Origin: Chiua virens
Taxonomy: Eukaryota > Basidiomycota > Agaricomycetes > Boletales > Boletaceae
Length of the DNA stretch: 64,000 nucleotides
NCBI GenBank assembly: GCA_019787685.1
Contig: JAHNUO010000048.1
Coordinates: 62,001-126,000, forward strand
Direction: 5' to 3'
Shown here: positions 57,565 through 64,000 of the stretch, piece by piece
Layout of the letters: the number at the start of each line of letters is the position of its first letter
Position numbering within the stretch: the stretch's first letter is position 1
Program-made: the position numbers and the translations under genes
Notes under the pieces: model-generated
Seen by the model: only the letters and a program-made list of their open reading frames with translations
Database searches by the model: none
What the model was told of the DNA's origin: nothing

Positions 57565-59161
57565 GTGCTGGACATTGTCAAAGGAAGGTCACTCTATCTG
57601 AAAGTCCATCATGTTGCGTCACAGACGCACTTTTGCACATGACGGTAGGAATGGAGAACCACAAATCGTCGATAATGTTGACGTCTATCGGATGAACTAC
57701 GTGACAATAGCCGCCCCTTGTTCTATTCGTAAGGTAAATGTCACAATGCACGAACTATATATACAGACAGACAGATTTATAGAGACAAACACGATCAATA
57801 TATGTACATATATGTAGCTACATCATGATCAAGAACGTCAACGTGGACATGAAATGAACGTTAATGAACTCGCTAGGCCATCGGAGCTAGGTTATAAATT
57901 TAGGCTAATAAAATTTAGCCCTTTCAGATGTTCGTCGTGCTTATCTCTTAGTTTGAAGTGATGTGAGAATCTCAGGCTAATGTCACTTGAAGTCAGAATA
58001 TACCGTTCAATTTGATGGAGGTTTCATAGAGGAATCAGAGTGAAAACTCCAATAAGGCTCGAAGCTTCAGAATTCAGTGTAACTGCCACCTAGTCTGGCT
58101 GGAAAAAATCCAAGGGTCGCGGCAGCCTCTAGAGCCTTGACCAAGGAAGTTCTGCCAGTGGCAAGTTCAATGATGGTACATCCAAGAAACCACTGGCATG
58201 CCAACGGATATCGATCGATAATTCGCAGGGGTGTTCGGTGTCCTGCCCTATACCCTTACCAAAAATAGTAAGTTAGGATATTTTATCTCCTTTGTTTTCC
58301 GTCATTTTTCTTATAAGATATATCACTTGCGCGCGCGCGTACATATTATATATTGTGCAGTGTAAACTGCGTCAAGGATTCAATGTCGCTCTGGAATCTC
58401 TGAGGACGGATTCATTGTGAATCATTCCAATTTCCACCACTTGGAACCCGATTCGGACCGCGCAATATTATATCCTTCCGGCAGTTCAGAGCCCTATAAA
58501 TTCCTTCGTGGCTAGCATCCATGCACCGACGCCTCGGCGAGGACCAGACGAGGCTAGTAAACATCAATAAAAGCAGGACCGACCAAAAAGGAGGTACGTG
58601 GTTGCCTTCCAGCGTCTGAAAAGGAACCTGATGTGATCGTCGCGAAGATGAGAACCCTAGGTGGCACGGGTTCGAATTCACTCCGGAGCTTTGACTCGCC
58701 GGATAGGAACTGTCACTTTTCATTTTTTTCAGATCTGGTCTGCTCACGGGTTAGGCGTCAGGCGTCCCGCGTCACCTTGAAGGTTTTTCCTGACACTTGT
58801 ATTCCAACGCCCGCCCTTCCAAACCCAATGAGGTCAAGCAAGCAGACTTCCGAGTATCCAAGTATTATATAGGGGTACTTGGGTTTCCGGAACGGTACAA
58901 TTTCAAGTTCTTTAGAATCCCGGTTTCATCGTGCTTTATAAATAGACAGATTCGAAGATCCATGAATGCCACCGTGATGCGGGGAAAAAGAAGAGTCGAC
59001 CCATCCGTACGCTGATCGTCCATTCGGAGTGTGTCCTGTTTTCCGTCGACCCGCGGAGCCACGTCGACGCCAAATTTTGAAGGACACGTAGGGATGTATC
59101 GGGCATGTCGGAGACTCGCATAAAAGCAGGTGTCGTGTCGTTCTGGTTGTCTTTACTCAAC
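57565..59161. other. Non-coding interval upstream of the MFS transporter
   Basis: No gene recognised. A (GC)n run, GCGCGCGCG, occurs at about 58331-58339. The + strand before 59162 should contain the transporter promoter. An in-frame upstream ATG at 59105 could extend the transporter by 19 residues. Confidence 0.4.
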
Positions 59162-61363
59162 ATGTTCATCGTCTCCCCCCCGGACGATAGCCATCTCTAC
59201 AACACCGAAACCAGCGAGGCCACCCATGTCTCCACAGCGGTGCAGTCGCAGAAGGCTCTCAAGTTCTGGCTTATATTCGTCTCCATGTGCACATGCCTTT
59301 TTCTCTCTGCACTCGAGCTATCGTCAATCGCGACAGCGCTCCCTACCATCGCCCACGACCTCCGTGCGTCCCAATTCGTTTGGGTCGGCTCGGCATACTC
59401 TCTCGCGGCCACAGCCTTCCTCCCAATGAGCGGTGCTTTGGCTCAAGCATTCGGTCGCCGACCTACACTCTTGATTACTATAGGTCTTTTTGCACTCGGC
59501 AGTGGCATCTGTGGCGGCGCAAATCGTATGAACATGCTCATCGCGGGCAGGATAGTACAAGGCTTGGGTGGAGGCGGCATTCAATCCATCACGAGCATCA
59601 TTCTCGCAGATCTCGTTCCTCTTCAAGAACGCGGCCTCTACAACGGCTTGTTTGGGCTGTGAGACACTAGCATGAATGGATTCGATCCCGATCGGTATAT
59701 TCACATCTCATTCTCTAGCGTGTGGTGTCTCGCTGCGTTTGTCGGTCCTGTCGTTGGAGGCGGTCTCGCTGCACAAGGCCAATGGCGCTGGCTTTTCTGT
59801 GCGTGCGATGCCGTTGCTCACAACCTGATTGGGTCACACTCAGATAATTAGACCTTAACCTCCCCATCTCACTCGTTGCGTGTCTCTCGGTTGTCTTCCT
59901 CTTGGATCTACCCACTCCTGATGGCAATTACCGAGACAAGCTCAGACGCATGGACTGGACGTCGGTCTGGTTACTGTGTTTGATGGTCAATGGAACTAAC
60001 CAAGGTTTTCATTGACAGCGGCAATTTTCTTGTGATCGCGAGCACCGTCGTATACACGATCGGATTGACGTGGGGAGGTACCACGGCGCCGTGGAATTCA
60101 GTTGCAGTGATCATGCCCGTCGTGCTTGGCCTCGTCGGTCTCGTGGTGTTCATCGCGTACGAAGCGAGGTTTGCAACCCACCCCCTCGTACGTCTGTCTC
60201 TTTCGAGTACAACCATAATTTTACTGTCATCCATACTGAACTCGTCGATTCTCTAGGTGCCGCTGGCGCTGATGACGAATGCGACCACTGTTAGCGGGTA
60301 AGAACGATTTTCATGACACACGCTATTGTTGATACTGACCTGTTCTCCATCAGATACATCCAGGCATTTTGCGTTACTCTCAACACGTTGGCCGTCGTCT
60401 GTAAGAGCAGCTCCTTATATTCCCACTTACCTCTTGAGCATTGTTTTCCCCATAGACTTTTTTCCCGTCTACTTTCAAGCTTGCAAAGGCGTCTCACCCA
60501 TTCTATCTGGCATCTACACCCTCGGTCTTTGCACATTTGCGTTCTCCGCCATCCTTGTCGGCGCGTCGGTGAAAGTGATGGGTCGGTACAGGCCGCAGAT
60601 GTGGGCTGGTTGGGTGATCGTGCTCGTCACCATGAGTTTCCTGAGTGCTATCACCCCGAATGCGATGGAAACGGACATCGCAACGTCGGTGGGGTTCTTA
60701 ATCCTGCTCGGTGTGGGTACAGGGTAAGTCCTTTGGTCGCCCTCTTCCCATTGTCTCTAGACCTTTTCGTCCTCTCGGGATTCGGTGGTGCATGGGTACT
60801 AAGAATGCCATCCTTTTCTGTGCTAGGGCCTTAAATGCGACGAATATATACCCCATTCAAGCACCATTGTCCGTCACCCACAACGCACCTGCGCTAGCCT
60901 GGATGTGGTTCCTCCGTTCATTCGCCGGTGTGAGCATCGTACCATGACCTATACTGCATACACGCTGATATCACCTCACTGGTGGATCCAGGTTTGGGGC
61001 GTCACGATAGGAAGTACTGTCCTCCAAAACGAGCTCTCAAAGACTTTGTCTGCGTCCTTTATCCAAAGCATTCAACAAGGGGCCGCCGTGCCCAACCTAT
61101 ATGCGCTCATTCCAGTCATCTCCACTCTCCCTCCAGATGTCAGAGTAGATGTTCAGGTTGCGTTCGCACGTAGTCTGGGAGTATTGTGGCAAGTTCTGTC
61201 GGCAATCTGCGCCGTCGGAGGCGTCGCGTCGCTGTTCATGAAAGGCCTTGCGCTTAATCACGCGCTTGATGAAGCATGGGCGATCAAGGACAAGGAAAAG
61301 GAGCAGGACCCAGAGGTAGTCACGGCGCGCCAGAAGGAAGGAAGCATCCAGAACTCCGGTTGA
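59162..61363 (+). CDS. MFS drug:H+ antiporter, DHA2 (14-spanner) type
   Basis: Predicted plasma-membrane proton-coupled exporter of toxic or secondary compounds. Eight or so exons encode about 560 residues. Helix 1 is FWLIFVSMCTCLFLSALELS; the family motif SSIATALPTIAHDL follows, then QFVWVGSAYSLAATAFLPMS, the loop 2-3 motif GALAQAFGRRP, and GRIVQGLGGGGIQSITSIIL (motif for helix 4). Further exons read GPVVGGGLAAQGQWRWLF, NFLVIASTVVYTIGLTWGGT, YFFPVYFQACKGVSPILSGI and VWGVTIGSTVLQNELSK, ending KEGSIQNSG at 61363. Introns near 59657-59717, 59800-59850 and 59972-60021 restore frame. I chose ATG 59162 because the family N-terminus is short; 59105 is an in-frame alternative. The gene ends 97 bp from the convergent oxidoreductase gene. 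No frame break seen. Confidence 0.88.
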
Positions 61364-61459
61364 CAACTCCAACCTTATGTTTGGCAGACGTCCCACGTAT
61401 CGTACAGCTATCATCCGATCCACCATTCCTTGTATTGGCCAAATGGCATGCCACTGACG

Positions 61460-63437
61460 TCAATTACGCATCGTCGTTCCGCGTTCCTCCCAAGTAAGGT
61501 ACCGTGTCGGAAGCCATTCAGGCCGTAACCACTCTTTACCTGCTAGCACTGCAACGATCATGTCTGCGACCACTTCGGCACTGAAATGGCATCACAGCAT
61601 GATCCAAACCGAGTGACGTGATGGCGAAAGAGGACATACCATCCAAACGCGCGGGGCATGCCGTGCCCTGAATGGCCGGCAGCGATATACTGGCCTGCGT
61701 ATGACATCGAATCGTTTCCTTGTGCCGCAGGCAACTTATCGATAGGCCCAACCTATCAGGACCATTGACCAGTCGTAGGTCAATGGAACATCTCGTTGAA
61801 GCAAGAAGAGAACCAAAAAGAATACGTACAAATGGATCCCCAATGGCCGTATAACCCATGATGCCGGTCTACAATCCCGATTCAAACCGTGCACAACGTC
61901 GCAAAATACTACAGCCATGGACATACCCATTCCATCTCGGGTTCTTGCCCGGGTTTGAACTTGCCCTCAAACACGGCGGGTAAAAACGCGCGGAGGGTTT
62001 CCCCGACCTTTGTATTACATGTGGTATCGTCGTCGACGTACAACTCATAATCTGGACTGGCGACTTCGCGCGCACCGCCGAGGATAATCAGCGGGTTTTC
62101 GTCTGCTGCCTTGACTGGACGAGGGAACCAGTATTCGAAACGCTATGATGCTCGTCAGTTAGCCGCAGGCTACGTAACAACATAGCAGGCAAGGTGCGAA
62201 GCTGAAAAGAGGTAGACGACACGCAAGAAGCAAAGTGAAATATGTCCTCTACGCACTTCATTGCCGCTCCAAGCGTTGGTCTTGATCTCGTTCGTACCGA
62301 CAGACGCCCGCATCGCGATGATTTGTCCACGGACAGGCACGATACCCTGTGGGCCTGCTAAAAAGGGGAGGAGATGAGAAGCATATCCATTCGTGGCGTG
62401 AACGACCCGCGAGCAGCTAACCGTGCCGCGGGGTGTCAAAAGGGTGTACGTGCGACTCGCGTTCATCAATTGCCCAGATGCAGATGCAGGCCCAAACACG
62501 TTTGCATGTTCGATTCCCGTGACGGGCGTGTGGGTGTGCAATACGAGCTCAAAGTGTGGACCCGTACGCGTCTTAGCCAGCTGGAAGAGTTTGGTGACGA
62601 GCTTGAGTGGCCAGACGTTGTATGCCGGGACCTTTACCCCCGGATAGTGTGCACCAAATCTCTGCCATCCGGTGATCAAGGTAACGACGGCAACAGGGTC
62701 AAACGCGACTTACGGCCTCGATCTCTTCTTTGCTCAAAAAGGCGACACCATCCAAAGACCATCCCGCATCCACCGCAGCCTCACGATCACGCCTTGCTTC
62801 CTCGACTTCCTTATCTGTAAACAACAAATCGATGCGATCCCCATGCACAAGATCGACATCGTTCGTCCACCCCTGTTCCCGGATGATGTCTACGAGAGAC
62901 GATGCGGTGTGTACTTCCAAGGCGCACGATTTCTTGGCTTCTTCAGGACCATACTTGACAGCTCGGCCGTGAAAGTCGTGAATGGAGGCTGGGGTGAGAT
63001 GACCACCGTTTCGACCTGCACGTTCGAAGTCGGAACCGTACAGAACATGACATAGGCAGGCTCACCGGTCGCGCCCGCACCTAAGTGGAACATGAGCTCA
63101 CAAAACCATCGCGGTATGGGAGGGCATGCGCACAAAAGTCTCTTGCCTCAAGGACGACCACCTTGAGTGACTGGAGTACGTTCGCTTCGATCGCTTCGGA
63201 GAGGTGATACGCGACCCCGATGCCTGTGAATCCCGAGCCGATGATACACACGTCTGCGTCGGTGGTCAATGGTCCTGTACTGCCTTCACTTGCCAATGGG
63301 TTCGCATCTGGCGAGGAATGTGTCCAGAAGGATCGTGTCGGGTTCGGGGAGGGCAGGCCAGCTGGCTTGCCGTGGCTGATTGAAAATAATTTTTGGTGGT
63401 TCTCCCACTGGTTAAGGGGGAGGGGGAGGGTCGGCAT
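61460..63437 (-). CDS. FAD-dependent oxidoreductase (DAO family)
   Basis: Amine/D-amino-acid oxidase-type flavoprotein of about 530 residues. Start ATG at 63435-63437 (MPTLPLPLNQWENHQ). The dinucleotide-binding motif DADVCIIGSGFTGIGVAYHL (G-x-G-x2-G) is followed by LKVVVLEARDFC. A 15-nt microexon supplies GATG, joined to RNGGHLTPASIHDFHGRAVK. Then come LEVHTASSLVDIIREQGW, HYPGVKVPAYNVWPLKLVTK, GTVSCSRVVHATNGYASHLL, GPQGIVPVRGQIIAMR, NPLIILGGAREVASPDYELY, SYAGQYIAAGHSGHGMPRAF and AEVVADMIVAVLAG, ending RYLTWEERGTTMRN with TGA at 61460-61462. Frames join through normal introns. The substrate is unknown; Gly/Ala-rich DAO fungal relatives oxidise amines or amino acids. It faces the MFS gene tail to tail. 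Confidence 0.9.
63066..63080 (-). other. 15-nt microexon of the FAD oxidoreductase
   Basis: Read on the - strand the exon is GTGCGGGCGCGACCG, between acceptor cttag (63081-63085) and donor gtgagc (63060-63065). Joined to DF-C upstream and RNGGHLTP downstream it gives the conserved FC-x-GATGRNGGHL stretch of this family. Skipping it would remove five residues of the flavin-binding region. Confidence 0.75.
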
Positions 63438-64000
63438 CGAATAGAACAAGAGCGATAAGAATTTCGATATGCGTCGATACATCAAAACGTCGGATCTGAT
63501 ATCAAGCGCCTCCGCTCGCTTCATCATCTTCCCACACCAACGTGAAAAACACCCACGCGAAGAACAAATATTGTCCTTTCAATGCTGTTTCGGAGTGCGG
63601 TCACAATGAGCGCGCCCACAATCCCGTCCTTCTACCCTTCAAACTTAGTTTCATTCGTGTCCGGCGCTGATCCTCTGAGGGTCAACGAGCGCCACATCCC
63701 AAACGTGTTCCAACGTATAAGACCTCTGACATTCTCCGCCGGGTTCTGGATGTTGCTTCCCCGCGCTGACGGTTGACGATACATGTTCCCTGGTGGGAAA
63801 ATGGATACATGGGGATGTGGCGTGATCCGTTGATTCATGGCTGTGGTGGACAGATATGCTTTCGGTTCTATCCGACGCGATAGTTTCAAACCTGCGCGAC
63901 AAGAAATGGCAACGGCACTATTGCGATGCGATCGGAGAACGGAAAAACCAAGATCACGATAATTTAAAACATAGCTCCATCTGGGGGGAACTGCGTGTAA
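63438..64000. other. Right edge of the window, mostly unrecognised
   Basis: Upstream flank of the oxidoreductase. An open frame at 63632-63889 (-) contains NPAENVRGLIRWNTFGMWRS and could be the last exon of a gene lying beyond the window, but I do not recognise the family. Confidence 0.3.

Noticed and set aside
58669..58679. GGTTCGAATTC resembling a tRNA B box
   Set aside because: The flanking bases do not form a T-stem, and no A box or acceptor stem could be placed within tRNA distance.

Overview
The window is nuclear DNA of a filamentous basidiomycete, most likely an Agaricomycete. Genes are split by many GT-AG introns of about 45-70 nt. The recognisable families (fused AROM polypeptide, SYF1, Med12, UBR1, coronin, an IBTK-type ankyrin/RCC1/BTB protein, a DHA2-type MFS transporter) match fungal forms. 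No tRNA, rRNA or prokaryotic operon was found. The species cannot be named from the sequence.

Layout. (1) 0.5-3.0 kb, + strand: a Zn2Cys6 transcription factor whose zinc cluster includes a 6-nt microexon and whose C-terminus looks cut short. (2) 4.4-16.4 kb, - strand: a graveyard of truncated housekeeping genes, all in one orientation. From upstream to downstream these are UBR1 (ClpS-like and C-terminal parts), the first half of AROM, the last half of Med12, and the first part of SYF1. AROM breaks off inside the EPSP synthase domain exactly where Med12-like sequence begins. All four carry frameshifts or stops. A 12-copy 42-bp minisatellite lies at 11.2-11.7 kb. (3) 17.8-28.5 kb: accessory, transposon-like sequence. 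It holds a putative 2-oxoglutarate dioxygenase-fold protein, a Cys-cluster protein, a gag-bearing LTR retrotransposon remnant and a decayed repeat-family gene. (4) 28.5-47.4 kb: the most unusual part, about 18.9 kb bounded by two ~735-bp inverted repeats rich in CTGTCC-type hexamers. It holds three large co-directional multi-exon genes: a RING-finger protein, a protein with a ParB/sulfiredoxin-like N-terminal domain, and a ~1,500-residue protein of unknown function. Thirteen copies of one 32-nt palindrome (arm CCCGCATTTCGACAAC followed by its reverse complement) lie only in the introns and flanks of these genes, several spaced about 92 bp apart. The same unit holds a well-formed candidate hammerhead ribozyme just downstream of a TATA box, and a 67-bp tandem repeat. 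(5) 47.4-49 kb: a coiled-coil gene cut by the right inverted repeat. (6) 49.4-63.4 kb: ordinary genes that look intact: an IBTK-like protein, coronin, an MFS drug transporter and a FAD-dependent oxidoreductase, plus an MFS pseudogene with an internal deletion.

The main candidate for an undescribed system is the palindrome / ParB-like / RING / giant-protein cassette in region 4. A ParB-fold protein encoded among many copies of one long palindrome invites comparison with bacterial partition sites (parS), but that functional link is inference. The hammerhead ribozyme is the second independent finding. Boundaries of multi-exon genes were placed by eye from splice signals and family memory, without alignment, so exon edges are approximate.
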